Positions 16,363 to 24,797 of a DNA stretch of 64,000 nt are shown here, one piece after another (the first letter of the stretch is position 1; each line of letters starts with the position of its first letter). The notes below the pieces were generated by a model. It was given only the letters and a program-made list of their open reading frames with translations, was not told the DNA's origin and searched no databases. Origin of the DNA: JBBQKG01 sp038326655 (GTDB taxonomy: Bacteria > Actinomycetota > Thermoleophilia > Solirubrobacterales > JBBDJG01); NCBI GenBank assembly GCA_038326655.1, contig JBBQKG010000008.1:41593-105592 (forward strand), read 5' to 3'. Position numbers and translations under genes: made by a program.

Positions 16363-16474
16363 CAGGCCGTCAGCACCTTCACGTTGACCGCCGCCGGTGC
16401 TCAGTACTCCGATCCGTCATCGCAACTCCTCTCCCGCTGGCCCGGTCTCGAGATGACACATGCCCGATGGACAA

Positions 16475-16500
16475 GAGAGGGCGACCGTGGCCGCCCTCTC
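16475..16500 (-). terminator. Hairpin terminator after the beta-helix protein
   Basis: A perfect 9-bp stem GAGAGGGCG/CGCCCTCTC with an 8-nt loop lies 23 bp past the stop codon at 16523. On the minus strand TTGT follows. The stem is strong and the U-tract is short. Confidence 0.6.
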
Positions 16501-16522
16501 GATCCGCGCTGTCCGGGCCGCT

Positions 16523-17719
16523 CTAGTCGCCGTTGCCGTGGTGCTTGCCGTGGTGCTTTCGGTGGTGTGTGCGGTGGCCCTTGCGATCGTGATCGCCGCC
16601 CTCGCCACCGTGGTGGCCCTGACCGGCTCCTCCGTGCCGCTCGCTGCAGAGGCCGTCCGGATTGGACCTGTCGCAACGGTTTCCGAAGAAGTCGTTCGTC
16701 CCGTTCCCGTCCCAGAGGATGTCGACGGGCGAGTTGCCGAACGCGCGGTTGAACCTGATCGTGTTGCCCTCGGCGACGAGATCACCTGCGGGGCCGGGGA
16801 CTGCGCTGATCACGATTCCGGCCGAGGCGGATGTGTCGCCGGAGGGTTGATTGTCGTTGGCCGTGTTGCCGGCCAGATCGATCTTGCCGGCACCCAGGAT
16901 CGCGATGCCGATGCCCGACACCGGCGCTCCGTCCTCTCCCGGGCAGGCGGCATTGTTGTGGTTGGCGGAGTTGTGCTCCACCGTCCAGTCCTCGTTGCCG
17001 GCACCGGTGTTCAGGAAGAGGACGCCGATGCAGTTGTCGGCGACCTCGTTGTCCCTGATCGTCCCGTGCGAGGCGTCACGCACGAAGATCCCCATGCCGG
17101 CGTTCCCGGTCGAGAGGTTGTCCCGCACGAGCGCGTTCGCCTGCGGCGAGTCACCCACGTAGATGCCTGCCTCTCCGTTGCCGTCCGTGAAGTTGTGCCA
17201 GTACCGGCCGCCGGTCGTGTTGAACGCGACGATGCCGTACTCCGGGTTGTTCTGTGCGTGCACGTCGCTCACGCGCTGGTCCTGCGTGCCGAAGAAGAAC
17301 ACGCCGCCGCCGGTGAAATTGCGCACGGTCAGGTCCTTCACCCGCACGTCGGCGACATGGTTGTTGACCACCGGAGGGTCATTCGGGTTGGCCGGCAGGG
17401 TCGCGTCGGTGACGCAGACGCCGCTCACGCCCTGGCCGCCGCAGATCGGGTCGACCGAGCCCGAGCCGCTCCCAGGCTCGATGATCGTCTCGTCCGCGCC
17501 CGCGCCCTTCAGGGTGATGCCATCCTTCTTGATCTGGACGTTCTCCTGATATGTCCCCGGGGCAAGCTTGATCGTGTCATAGGTCCCGGCACTGTCGATC
17601 GCGGCCTGGATCGACTCGCCCGGCGACACCTTGATCACGTCGGCCGCGGCCGGACCGGAGAAGATCGCCGATACGAACGCTGCGAGCACGGCTGCCGCGA
17701 GAATCTTCCTGACTCTCAT
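16523..17719 (-). CDS. Secreted right-handed beta-helix protein with His-rich tail
   Basis: A 398-residue exported protein. The signal peptide spans about 1-27 (LAAAVLAAFVSAIFSGPAAA). A start module IQAAIDSAGTYDTIKLAPGTY is followed by PbH1-type repeats rich in N, G and D (for example 'VRDNLSTGNAGMGIFVRDASHGTIRDNEV', split here as VRDNLSTGNAG / GIFVRDASH), the fold of pectate lyases and periplasmic copper-binding NosD-like proteins. The last 39 residues hold 11 His with Gly, Lys and Asp, a likely metal-binding tail. The ATG at 17719 is used because the signal peptide begins there. It is a single gene with its own terminator. Whether it is an enzyme or a structural protein is open. Confidence 0.85.
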   Translation of the reverse strand: MRVRKILAAAVLAAFVSAIFSGPAAADVIKVSPGESIQAAIDSAGTYDTIKLAPGTYQENVQIKKDGITLKGAGADETIIEPGSGSGSVDPICGGQGVSGVCVTDATLPANPNDPPVVNNHVADVRVKDLTVRNFTGGGVFFFGTQDQRVSDVHAQNNPEYGIVAFNTTGGRYWHNFTDGNGEAGIYVGDSPQANALVRDNLSTGNAGMGIFVRDASHGTIRDNEVADNCIGVLFLNTGAGNEDWTVEHNSANHNNAACPGEDGAPVSGIGIAILGAGKIDLAGNTANDNQPSGDTSASAGIVISAVPGPAGDLVAEGNTIRFNRAFGNSPVDILWDGNGTNDFFGNRCDRSNPDGLCSERHGGAGQGHHGGEGGDHDRKGHRTHHRKHHGKHHGNGD

Positions 17720-17790
17720 TCCTAGCGCCTCCTGTGGGTTGCGTTCCCTTGCAGGGCGCACCCTACTCCGGCTGAGCGCGTGTCATCCCC

Positions 17791-18369
17791 TCAGCGGAGC
17801 TCGACAGCCGGCAGGCCGTCGAGGCTCTCCGCGTTCTTCTCGCGCTGGTAGGCGACGAGTGCCTCTGCCCCGCCCGTGCGGACCTTTTTCGAAGCCCAGG
17901 CACGCTGGTGCGGCCGCTCGCCTTCGTAGGACATGAGCGGAACTCCGTACCCGCACGAGTCCGCGACTCTCGTCACCTCGACCACGACGATTGCGCGCCG
18001 GGACTCCGGCACCTCGGGCTCGTCGAACCGGCAACGCCGGGCGAGGCCCTCGAAGCGGGGATCTACCTGCAGGACGACCTCACCGCGGCCGTGGAGGCGC
18101 AAGATCCGCGGCGGGCCTTCGAAGGCACAGAGCATCACGACGATCCGGCCGTTCTCACGCAGATGGGCGATCGTCTCCGCGCCGCTCCCGATCAGGTCGA
18201 GATAGGCGATCTCCGTCGGCCCCAGCACGCGCAGCGTGCCGATCGGGCCCTTCGGCGAGACGTTCACGTGGCCGCTCTCCGAGCGCGGCGCGGTCCCGAC
18301 GAAGAAAAGCGACTGCCGCGCGATCCAGTCGCCGAGCTGCTCGTCGATCTGGTCGTAGATGCTGGCCAT
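17791..18369 (-). CDS. Pyridoxamine 5'-phosphate oxidase-family protein
   Basis: A 192-residue flavin/F420-type split-barrel protein (YDQIDEQLGDWIARQSLFFVGTA, then GHVNVSPKGPIGTLRVLG, then TIAHLRENGRIVVMLCAFEGPPRILRLHGRGEV). The pattern 'NVSPKG' with the later 'RLHGRGEV' is standard for the PNPOx-like superfamily. It may reduce or oxidise a small molecule, or bind a flavin or heme. The ATG at 18369 shares a base with the stop of the upstream NTF2-like gene (TGATG), so translation is coupled. Confidence 0.85.
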   Translation of the reverse strand: MASIYDQIDEQLGDWIARQSLFFVGTAPRSESGHVNVSPKGPIGTLRVLGPTEIAYLDLIGSGAETIAHLRENGRIVVMLCAFEGPPRILRLHGRGEVVLQVDPRFEGLARRCRFDEPEVPESRRAIVVVEVTRVADSCGYGVPLMSYEGERPHQRAWASKKVRTGGAEALVAYQREKNAESLDGLPAVELR

Positions 18370-18743
18370 CAGGTCGAGCTTACCGGCGGGCGCACGTCCA
18401 TCCGGTCGACCAGGCCGTCGCGGAACCCGTAGAGATGGTCGACCAGCACGTCGCTGGTGACATTCCCGTCCAGGTCGCGCACGACCTGGTGGACCTCGAC
18501 TTTGACCCGTCCCTCCGCGTCCTCGTTGAACCGGATCGGGTCGACGTGCGAGTCGACCACCTCGAATTGGCGGGTCCAGTGGTCGCGCACGGCGCCGTGG
18601 CCGTGAGCGCGGGTCTCGTCCATCATGTTCGGCCAATCGACCTCGGGATGCATGAGCGACAGCACGGCCTCGACGTCACGCGCGTTGAATGCAGCATAGG
18701 CACGCCGCAGCATCTGCTCGCGCTCAGGAGAAGTCGACGGCAT
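18369..18743 (-). CDS. NTF2-like (SnoaL-type) protein
   Basis: A 124-residue cone-fold protein (MLRRAYAAFNARDVEAVLSLMHPEVDWPN, then RDHWTRQFEVVDSHVDP, then VKVEVHQVVRD..GNVTSDVLVDHLYGFRDGLVDRMDV). Members act as small isomerases, cyclases or ligand carriers; the active residues here are not assignable. Its start overlaps the end of the class III cyclase gene by 20 bp and its stop overlaps the PNPOx-like gene start, so the three genes form one translational unit. Confidence 0.85.
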   Translation of the reverse strand: MPSTSPEREQMLRRAYAAFNARDVEAVLSLMHPEVDWPNMMDETRAHGHGAVRDHWTRQFEVVDSHVDPIRFNEDAEGRVKVEVHQVVRDLDGNVTSDVLVDHLYGFRDGLVDRMDVRPPVSST

Positions 18744-19497
18744 AGACCTCCAGCTCCTTCGGCGCGCCCTTTGCGCGAAAGCGCCGGCGCTTCAGCTGGA
18801 ATGTGGCTGGGCCGAGCCGCTCTCCCGCCGGCCCGGACACGAGCACCTCTCCCCCGGAGGCGGCCTCCGCGATGCGCGCCGCGATGTTCACGTCGACGCC
18901 CAGATAGTCGCCACCGAGCTTCCGCGGCCGGCCGATGTGAACGCCGGCCCGGAGCTGCGGCGCGTACCCGTCGACGCCCATCCCACCGACCGCGCCGCGC
19001 GTCTCGAGCGCGGCCTCGACTGCCGCCCCGGCGTCATCGAAGACGGCCATGAGACCGTCGCCGAGACGCTTCACGACCCGGCCGCCGTGGTCGCAGATCG
19101 CCGCCTCACCAGCGGTGCCGACCTTCCGAAGCAGCTCGAGCACCGCCTCGTCGCCCGCCTCCAGCGCCCAGGACGAGAAGCCCACGAGGTCGGTGAACAG
19201 GATCGCGAGCTCACGCTCGCCGCGGCCGCGCCCCTGCGCCTCCGACAGCGCCTGGAAGACCTGAAGGGCGCCGAGCCCGACCTCCCGCGCGACGCTCGGG
19301 CGCCTGTCGCCGGCCTCGGCAATCGTGCGGGCGACCAGCTGCGACGGCTCGGCTCCCGCCGTCGAGAGCGGATCGCCCAGCTCGCTGTCGCCGGGCAGCA
19401 GCTCGCGCAGCCGGCGCGTGGCCCGCAGCCAGCGCGATGACGAGTCAGCGTCGCGCAGGCGGGCGAGGCGCGCCTCGGTTCGTCCGTCCAGTGGCAT
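18724..19497 (-). CDS. Class III adenylate/guanylate cyclase
   Basis: A 257-residue soluble enzyme. The N-terminal 95 residues form a helical region with no known sensor domain. The catalytic domain (about 96-255) has metal aspartates D103 (FTDLVG) and D147 (RLGDG), the purine-selecting Lys143 (VVKRLGDG) and D197 (GDYLG), and the transition-state pair N204 and R208 (VNIAARI). All six canonical residues are present, so it should make cAMP rather than cGMP. It works as a homodimer. It heads an overlapping three-gene set with the NTF2-like and PNPOx-like proteins, which could provide its regulation. It lacks any membrane segment. Confidence 0.9.
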   Translation of the reverse strand: MPLDGRTEARLARLRDADSSSRWLRATRRLRELLPGDSELGDPLSTAGAEPSQLVARTIAEAGDRRPSVAREVGLGALQVFQALSEAQGRGRGERELAILFTDLVGFSSWALEAGDEAVLELLRKVGTAGEAAICDHGGRVVKRLGDGLMAVFDDAGAAVEAALETRGAVGGMGVDGYAPQLRAGVHIGRPRKLGGDYLGVDVNIAARIAEAASGGEVLVSGPAGERLGPATFQLKRRRFRAKGAPKELEVYAVDFS

Positions 19498-19507
19498 CGC
19501 GAGATGT

Positions 19508-20893
19508 CTACCGAACCGCGCCGGCGACGTGTGGAGCGGGCTCCGCTCCCGTCGAGATGGGTTGCGGAGCGGCTTCCAGGATCACGCGCGCGCCGTGCCT
19601 CGGCACGATCGTGACGCCCTTCCGAAGGGCTCGCTCCGGCCGCCGCCCGACCGGCGCGAGCTGCGCCCGCTCGAGGACACGGCGGATCACGACCTTCATC
19701 TCGAAGGTCGCAAAGCTTCCGCCGAGGCAGCGGCGCGTGCTGCCTCCGAAGGGCAGCCAGGTGTAGGTGTCCGGCGCATCCTCACCCAGGAACCGCTCGG
19801 GCCTGAAGGCCTCTGGCTCCGGGTAGCAGTCGCCTCGCCGGTGGATCGCGGAGATCGACGGGTTGATCTCGACGCCGGTCGGAATCAGGTACTCGCCGAG
19901 CGGAAAGGGCTCTCCGCGAACGACGCGGCCGACGCCCGGCACGACCGTCCGCCGCCTGAGAACCTCCTTCACGACCGCGTCGAGGTAGCGGTCGTCGCCG
20001 TCGGCGATCGCTGCGCGTGTGCGGTCGAGCGTCGCCCGGTCGCGCAGCAGCAGGTCGAACGCCCACGCGAGACCGGTCGCGGTGGTCTCGTGTCCCGCCA
20101 CGAGCAGCGTCACGAGCTGATCGCGTAGCTCGCCGTCCGTGAGCGCGTCTCCCTCCTCGTCGCGGGCCAGCAGGAGCAACGAGAGCACATCCGTGCGGTG
20201 GTCCAGGTCGGTCGCCATCCGGCGGCGGGCGATCTCGTCGTAGACGAGCTCGTCGACCTGGCGGCGCTGCTCCGCGAACCGGCGCATCCGCGAAGCGCCG
20301 AACCGTCCGGCCGAGAGCACCATCATGAGGACGCCGACCCGGGTGCCGACGGGGTCCAGCATCTGCCGCACCCGCCGCTTGAGCTCCTCCTGCCGCGGAC
20401 CTGCCTCGACACCGAAGACCGCCTGCATGATCACGTCGAGGGTCAGCGACTGCATCGAGGGCAGGATCGGGAACGGCTCGCCGACGGACCACGAGTCGAT
20501 TGTGCGGTCGGCCGCGTCGAGCATCGCGGTCTCGTACTCCCGCATCCGCTCGCCGTGGAAAGGCGGGAGCATGAGGCGCCGCTGGCGAAGGTGCTCGGCG
20601 CCGTCGAGCAGCAGCACCGAGCGCGCCCCGAGCACCGGCCCGAGCGGCGCGTTCGCCTCCCCCGCCCGGAGCTGCTCGGGAGAACCGCGAAACACCTGCT
20701 TCACGTGGTCGGGATGGAACACCATCACGAACCCGGGGTCGAAGAGGGTGCTGAACGTGACGAGGTCTCCGTAGCGGCGCCGGCACCCGTCCACGAATCG
20801 CGGCCCGACCAGCATGAAGCCGAGTGTCTGGAGGACCCGTGGCAGGCGCGGCCCGGGCGGCATCGACCCCGGCGCGGTGCGGGCGGTGCTCAC
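19508..20893 (-). CDS. Cytochrome P450
   Basis: A 461-residue monooxygenase. The I-helix has the oxygen-activating AGHETT, the K-helix has the ExxR motif (KEVLRRR), the PERF segment is FRPERF, and the heme-binding loop is FGGSTRRCLGG with the ligand Cys389. The N-terminal proline-rich start (MPPGPRLPRV) resembles class II-like, membrane-associated or CYP110/CYP102-type sequences more than typical soluble actinobacterial P450s. Redox partners are not nearby. The GTG start overlaps the stop of the NTF2-like gene by 4 bp. The substrate is unknown. Confidence 0.93.
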   Translation of the reverse strand: MSTARTAPGSMPPGPRLPRVLQTLGFMLVGPRFVDGCRRRYGDLVTFSTLFDPGFVMVFHPDHVKQVFRGSPEQLRAGEANAPLGPVLGARSVLLLDGAEHLRQRRLMLPPFHGERMREYETAMLDAADRTIDSWSVGEPFPILPSMQSLTLDVIMQAVFGVEAGPRQEELKRRVRQMLDPVGTRVGVLMMVLSAGRFGASRMRRFAEQRRQVDELVYDEIARRRMATDLDHRTDVLSLLLLARDEEGDALTDGELRDQLVTLLVAGHETTATGLAWAFDLLLRDRATLDRTRAAIADGDDRYLDAVVKEVLRRRTVVPGVGRVVRGEPFPLGEYLIPTGVEINPSISAIHRRGDCYPEPEAFRPERFLGEDAPDTYTWLPFGGSTRRCLGGSFATFEMKVVIRRVLERAQLAPVGRRPERALRKGVTIVPRHGARVILEAAPQPISTGAEPAPHVAGAVR

Positions 20894-21354
20894 GACAGCG
20901 TCGGCCGCAGGCCCGACGTCGCGAGCCGCCGCCAGCCGCGCGGACGCTTGAGGATCTCGATGAGGAACCTCCGGGTATCGAAGTAGTTGACCCGCTCGGC
21001 GGCGAGACCCTCACGCAGCAGAAAGCGATCGACGGCGGGCCAGCTCAACTCGCGCCCTCCGAAGGTGGCCGCGAGCGTGAACTCTATGAAGACGACGTCG
21101 CCGCGCGCCGCCCATCGGTGCACGATCGCGTGAAGGTCCGGGAACGCGCGGAAGAGACGCGTGAACGCCTCGCGGGCGGCGGCCTTGCCGTGCGTGTCGG
21201 GAAGCGCGGGCTGCCTCAAGACGATGTCGTCCGTCAGCAGCGCGAGCAGCCGCTCCACCTCGGAGCTGGCCCACGCGGCCGCAAACCGGTCGACGAATGC
21301 GGCGGCCTCGCTTGCCCCCGCGGTCTCCGTGAGTGACTCCAGACCAGTCGCCAT
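20890..21354 (-). CDS. NTF2-like/SnoaL-type protein coupled to P450
   Basis: About 154 residues (FVDRFAAAWASSEVERLLALLTDDIVL, then REAFTRLFRAFPDLHAIVHRWAARGDVVFIEFTLAATFGG, then RVNYFDTRRFL). This is the SnoaL-like cone fold of polyketide cyclase-like proteins. The ATG at 21354 was preferred; an in-frame ATG at 21396 would add a basic stretch. The gene ends in a 4-bp overlap with the P450 start, so the two proteins may act on the same compound. It is divergent from the VOC gene at 21419. Confidence 0.8.
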   Translation of the reverse strand: MATGLESLTETAGASEAAAFVDRFAAAWASSEVERLLALLTDDIVLRQPALPDTHGKAAAREAFTRLFRAFPDLHAIVHRWAARGDVVFIEFTLAATFGGRELSWPAVDRFLLREGLAAERVNYFDTRRFLIEILKRPRGWRRLATSGLRPTLS

Positions 21355-21418
21355 GATCCCCTTCTGTCGAGTCTTGCGCTGTGAGCGTACCGCCATGGTC
21401 CCTTAGGGTTGAGCCGAG

Positions 21419-21838
21419 ATGCGTGACGGAAGTCCGGAGCAGGCGCCGCCGTTCGAGCGGCTCGACTTCCTGTACATGCCGAGCGACGACGTCGCCCGCG
21501 ACGTCGAGTACTTCACAAGCGTGCTCGGCGCCCAGGTCGTCTTCACGATCGAGGCGTTCGACACCCGCGTCGCGATGGTCAAGCTGAGCAACGAGGCACC
21601 GGACGTCCTGCTCGCGGGTCACCTGGAAGGGGATCGCCCCGTGCTGGTCTACCGCGTCGCCGGACTGGACGCCGCGATCGCCGAGCTCGAGCGCCGCGGC
21701 TGGGAACGACAGGCGGTGTTCGGCATTCCTCACGGGCCGTGCTGCGAGTTCAGGACGCCGGGCGGCCACCGCATCGCGATCTACGAGCTGACGCGGCCGG
21801 AGGCGACGGAGCGCTTCACCGGCCGCCGCGACTTCTGA
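21419..21838 (+). CDS. VOC-family (glyoxalase/bleomycin-resistance-like) protein
   Basis: A 139-residue single VOC domain: FLYMPSDDVARDVEYFTSVLGAQVVFTIEAF, then ELERRGWERQAVFGIPHGPCCEFRTPGGHRIAIYEL. The paired betaalphabetabetabeta modules are recognisable, and an E (CCEFRTPGG) replaces the usual terminal metal-ligand region. Function is unassigned; the likely role is metal-dependent chemistry or ligand binding. It is divergent from the NTF2-like/P450 pair and shares its intergenic promoter region. Confidence 0.8.
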   Translation: MRDGSPEQAPPFERLDFLYMPSDDVARDVEYFTSVLGAQVVFTIEAFDTRVAMVKLSNEAPDVLLAGHLEGDRPVLVYRVAGLDAAIAELERRGWERQAVFGIPHGPCCEFRTPGGHRIAIYELTRPEATERFTGRRDF

Positions 21839-21925
21839 GCGATCCGCTCCTCGCGGCAGGCGGTTCGTGTAGGTTCGCGCTCAGAGCTGAGCCACCCGGC
21901 GCGGCCACGTCGATCGGAGACTCGC

Positions 21926-22213
21926 ATGTACGCATCGGTCCGCAAGTATCGCGCCACGGACATCCAGCAGATCGCCCGTCGCATCGAAGAAGACTTCCTT
22001 ACCCGCGTGCGTGACGTGCCGGGCTTCTCTTCCTACGCCGTGGTCGACGGTGGTGACGGGACGCTCGTCACAATCACGTTCGCCGACGACCAGGCCGGCG
22101 CGCAGGCTTCCGCCGATGCCGCCGCCTCGTGGATCCGTGAGAACGATGACATCGCAACGCTCATCGAAGGTGCGCCCGACGTGACCAACGGCGAGGTGCT
22201 GGCCCAGGCATAG
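21926..22213 (+). CDS. Small dimeric alpha/beta-barrel-like protein
   Basis: A 95-residue protein with the pattern of the antibiotic-biosynthesis-monooxygenase/stress-responsive fold (YASVRKYRATDIQQIARRI, then VPGFSSYAVVDGGDGTLVTITFADD, then ADAAASWIREN). This family includes small heme or quinone-handling enzymes, but no catalytic residues can be named. It lies between a VOC gene and an O-methyltransferase on the same strand. Confidence 0.72.
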   Translation: MYASVRKYRATDIQQIARRIEEDFLTRVRDVPGFSSYAVVDGGDGTLVTITFADDQAGAQASADAAASWIRENDDIATLIEGAPDVTNGEVLAQA

Positions 22214-22251
22214 GCCCGTGCAGCGCGTGCTGCCTGGATAGAGTTGCCCCG

Positions 22252-23298
22252 ATGCGAATCGGGATGAAGCCCGAGAGCGCGGTCGAGCGAGCGGTCGCGC
22301 GACTCGGCCTCGTGCCCCAGCCGCTGATCGAGACGCAGATGGCCTTCACGCTGGCACGCGTGGTGATGGCGGCCACGAAGCTGGGCCTGTTCGAGGCGCT
22401 CTCCGCGGGCCCGGCGACCGCCGCGTCGGTCGCGGAGCGGGCCGGCACGGACCCGGAGGCGACGGGGAAGATCCTGTTCGCGCTGGCGGCCGGCGACTAT
22501 CTGAAGGCCGACGCCGACCGGTACTCCCTCACGCCGATGAGCCGTAAATGGCTGCTGCCTGACAGCGAGACGTCGCTCGTCGACAAGCTGCTTTTCCAGT
22601 TCGACGAGTGGGAGTGGCTCGAGCGAACAGAGGACTACGTCCGAACTGGCCAGCCGATCGATATCCACGACGTGATGGCCGGCGATCAGTGGGACAGCTA
22701 TCAGCGCGGGATGAGGTCACTCGCGGCCGGATTCGCCGCCGAGGCGGTGCGCAAGTTTCCGGTGCCGGCGGGGGCCAGGGACCTGCTCGATATCGGCGGC
22801 TCGCATGGCTACTACTCGGTCATGCTGTGCCGGCGCCACGAGCACCTGCGGGCCGTCGTCCTCGACCTCCCGGAGGCGGTCGAGCACGCTGCTCCGCTGC
22901 TGGCGGCCGAGGGCATGGGGGACCGCGTGGTCCATCGCACCGGCAACGCGCTGACTGAGGACCTGGGGACCGAAACCTACGATGTCGTGTTCACGGCCTC
23001 GCTCGTGCATCACCTGAGCGACGCCGAGAACCGCGACCTGGCCGCGCGTGTCGCCCGGGCGCTGCGCCCGGGCGGCGTCTACGCGATCCTCGACGCGTTC
23101 CGCCCCGAGAACCCGCGGGACGCGGGCCAGCTCGGCGCGCTGCTCGAGTTCTACTTCGCCCTCACCAGCCAGTCGGGCACGTGGACGCCGGACGAGATGG
23201 CCGGCTGGCAGCGGGAGGCGGGGCTCAAGCCGCGGCGCCCGACCAAACTTCGAAGCGCGCCGGGCGGCGGCATCCAGGCCGCCACGAAGCCAAAGTAG
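22252..23298 (+). CDS. SAM-dependent O-methyltransferase (Methyltransf_2 type)
   Basis: A 348-residue protein. The N-terminal winged-helix dimerisation domain (about 20-105, LGLFEALSAGPATAASVAERAGTDP) is followed by the catalytic Rossmann fold, with SAM motif I DIGGSHGYYS and the acidic VVLDLPEAVEHA. Later segments (FTASLVHHLSDAENRDLAARVARALRPGG) are the usual motif region for O-methyltransferases of phenolic or polyketide-like substrates and for CrtF-like enzymes. The catalytic base is likely one of the His residues in LVHHLSD. Start at ATG 22252, with an alternative ATG at 22264. Confidence 0.88.
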   Translation: MRIGMKPESAVERAVARLGLVPQPLIETQMAFTLARVVMAATKLGLFEALSAGPATAASVAERAGTDPEATGKILFALAAGDYLKADADRYSLTPMSRKWLLPDSETSLVDKLLFQFDEWEWLERTEDYVRTGQPIDIHDVMAGDQWDSYQRGMRSLAAGFAAEAVRKFPVPAGARDLLDIGGSHGYYSVMLCRRHEHLRAVVLDLPEAVEHAAPLLAAEGMGDRVVHRTGNALTEDLGTETYDVVFTASLVHHLSDAENRDLAARVARALRPGGVYAILDAFRPENPRDAGQLGALLEFYFALTSQSGTWTPDEMAGWQREAGLKPRRPTKLRSAPGGGIQAATKPK

Positions 23299-23313
23299 CT
23301 CCCGCACGAGCCC

Positions 23314-23541
23314 ATGCCGATCAATCCCGACTCCGATCAGCTCGCCGAGATCGGCGAGGGAAGCGACCGCTACGACGAGGTCATCGCGGTGTTCTATCCC
23401 AGCCTGCAGGCATTCCTCGGGCTCGCGCTCGACCCCGCGATCCTCGCGCCGATCGCCCACCGTAGCGCCGGGCTCGAGCGTGCGGCGCTGATCCGCTGCG
23501 AGGCCGGCCTGGAGACACTGGTCCCCGCTACGGGGCCTTGA
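23314..23541 (+). CDS. Small conserved-looking hypothetical protein
   Basis: A 75-residue frame beginning 15 bp after the O-methyltransferase. The start MPINPDSDQLAEIGEG and the helical part (YDEVIAVFYPSLQAFL) have normal third-base GC bias. Its stop overlaps the TTG start of the lysozyme-like lipoprotein gene (TTGA). No domain is recognised. Confidence 0.5.
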   Translation: MPINPDSDQLAEIGEGSDRYDEVIAVFYPSLQAFLGLALDPAILAPIAHRSAGLERAALIRCEAGLETLVPATGP

Positions 23542-24434
23542 GATCTCGAACAGCAGCGACGCTTATCGTGCTTGCGCTGGCCGGGTGCCTCGCCCCGGGC
23601 CGGGCAACCGCAGACGCCACCCCCTGCGCGTGGCAGGGCGGCTACCCTGGCGACGCCGCGGCGAAAGCCGAGCTCACCGCCTGGATGGCGGCCGGCGCGA
23701 TCGCACGCGGGCTGCCCGCAGAGCTGCCGGTGATGGGCGCGCTGGTCGAATCGGAGATCACGAACGCACCCGCCGCCGGCCAGGACTCGGTGGGCTTCTT
23801 CCAGATGAGGGCGTCGATCTGGGATCAGGGTGAGTACGCCGGCTTCCCGGACCACCCCGAGCTTCAGCTCAAGTGGTTTGCCGACCAGTCGATCTCGGTG
23901 AATCAGCGGCGGGCGGCGGGCGGCCAGGCGCCCTACGGAGAGGACTCGACGACCTGGGGCATGTGGGTGGCAGACGTGCTTCGACCGCCGGAGCAGTACC
24001 GCGGCCGGTACCAGCTCCGGCTGACCGACGCGCGCGTGCTGATCGCAGCCGGCTGCGGACCGTCGGGTCCGACGCCCGGCGTCGATTCCACCCCGCCGGC
24101 CGTGACCGTGTCCGGTAGTCGCGTCCAGCACCCCCTCAGGAGCAGCCGCATCGTCGTCGAGGTCGCGTGTCCGCTGGAGGCGTGCGTGGCACGGGCGCAG
24201 AGCAGGCTGTTGCTCCCGGGCGCCGCCCGGACCTACAGGATCCGGTCGTCGGCTCGCCGGATATCCGAGGGCCGCAGCGTGAAGCTGGTGCTTCGGCTCG
24301 GCCCGCGAATCCGGCGGTCCCTCCGTCGCAGGCTGACAGGGCACGGCGCACTGAGGGCAAGCCTGGCGATCAAGGCCAGGGACGCCGCCGGGAACACCAC
24401 CGCAGCGCGGCGCATCATCAAGTTGAAGCGCTGA
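23538..24434 (+). CDS. Lipoprotein with lysozyme/lytic-transglycosylase-like domain
   Basis: A 298-residue exported protein starting at TTG. The signal peptide ends in the lipobox LAGC (Cys17). Residues about 45-175 look like a lysozyme-fold peptidoglycan hydrolase: ALVESEITNAP supplies a candidate catalytic Glu, and VGFFQMR matches the GLFQ-type motif of soluble lytic transglycosylases. The C-terminal region (about 185-298) contains a cysteine pair and an Ig-like/bacterial-repeat pattern rich in Arg. It may act in wall remodelling at the outer membrane face. Its start overlaps the small upstream gene. Confidence 0.65.
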   Translation: MRSRTAATLIVLALAGCLAPGRATADATPCAWQGGYPGDAAAKAELTAWMAAGAIARGLPAELPVMGALVESEITNAPAAGQDSVGFFQMRASIWDQGEYAGFPDHPELQLKWFADQSISVNQRRAAGGQAPYGEDSTTWGMWVADVLRPPEQYRGRYQLRLTDARVLIAAGCGPSGPTPGVDSTPPAVTVSGSRVQHPLRSSRIVVEVACPLEACVARAQSRLLLPGAARTYRIRSSARRISEGRSVKLVLRLGPRIRRSLRRRLTGHGALRASLAIKARDAAGNTTAARRIIKLKR

Positions 24435-24475
24435 CGAGAATACGCTCCGCCGGTCCCACGAACCGGAGGAGGAAG

Positions 24476-24754
24476 ATGGCCGAGACCCCGACGCTCTACG
24501 TTTGCCACGGCGATGACGGCGGCCCGCGGGTGCATCCGTGTCGCCGCGTACAGGAGGCGCTCCGGTCCGCAGGCATCGAGTACGACAAGGTGATCGCCGC
24601 GCACGGCAGCCCGATCCCCTTCCTGCGCAAGGGCTCCCGTGACGAGCTCCGCGACGCGACCGGAGCGACGAAGCTGCCGGCGCTCGAGCTGCCCGGCGGG
24701 ACGGTCATCACCCACTCCCGCGCGATCCTCTCCTGGGTCGCACAGCAGAACTGA
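24476..24754 (+). CDS. Glutaredoxin-like/GST N-terminal-domain protein
   Basis: A 92-residue protein with a thioredoxin-like pattern: TLYVCHGDDGGPRVHPCRRVQEALRSAGIEYDKV (C9 and C21), a cis-Pro at TKLPALELPGG, and SRAILSWV. It resembles glutaredoxins or the GST N-terminal domain, with the redox Cys at HPC rather than a canonical CxxC. A strong ribosome site (AGGAGG, 24466-24471) precedes the ATG. It would bind a thiol such as mycothiol, which is an inference. Confidence 0.75.
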   Translation: MAETPTLYVCHGDDGGPRVHPCRRVQEALRSAGIEYDKVIAAHGSPIPFLRKGSRDELRDATGATKLPALELPGGTVITHSRAILSWVAQQN

Positions 24755-24797
24755 TCTGATCTCGACCTGAGCTTCGGCTCCTGCGTGAAGCAGCCCC

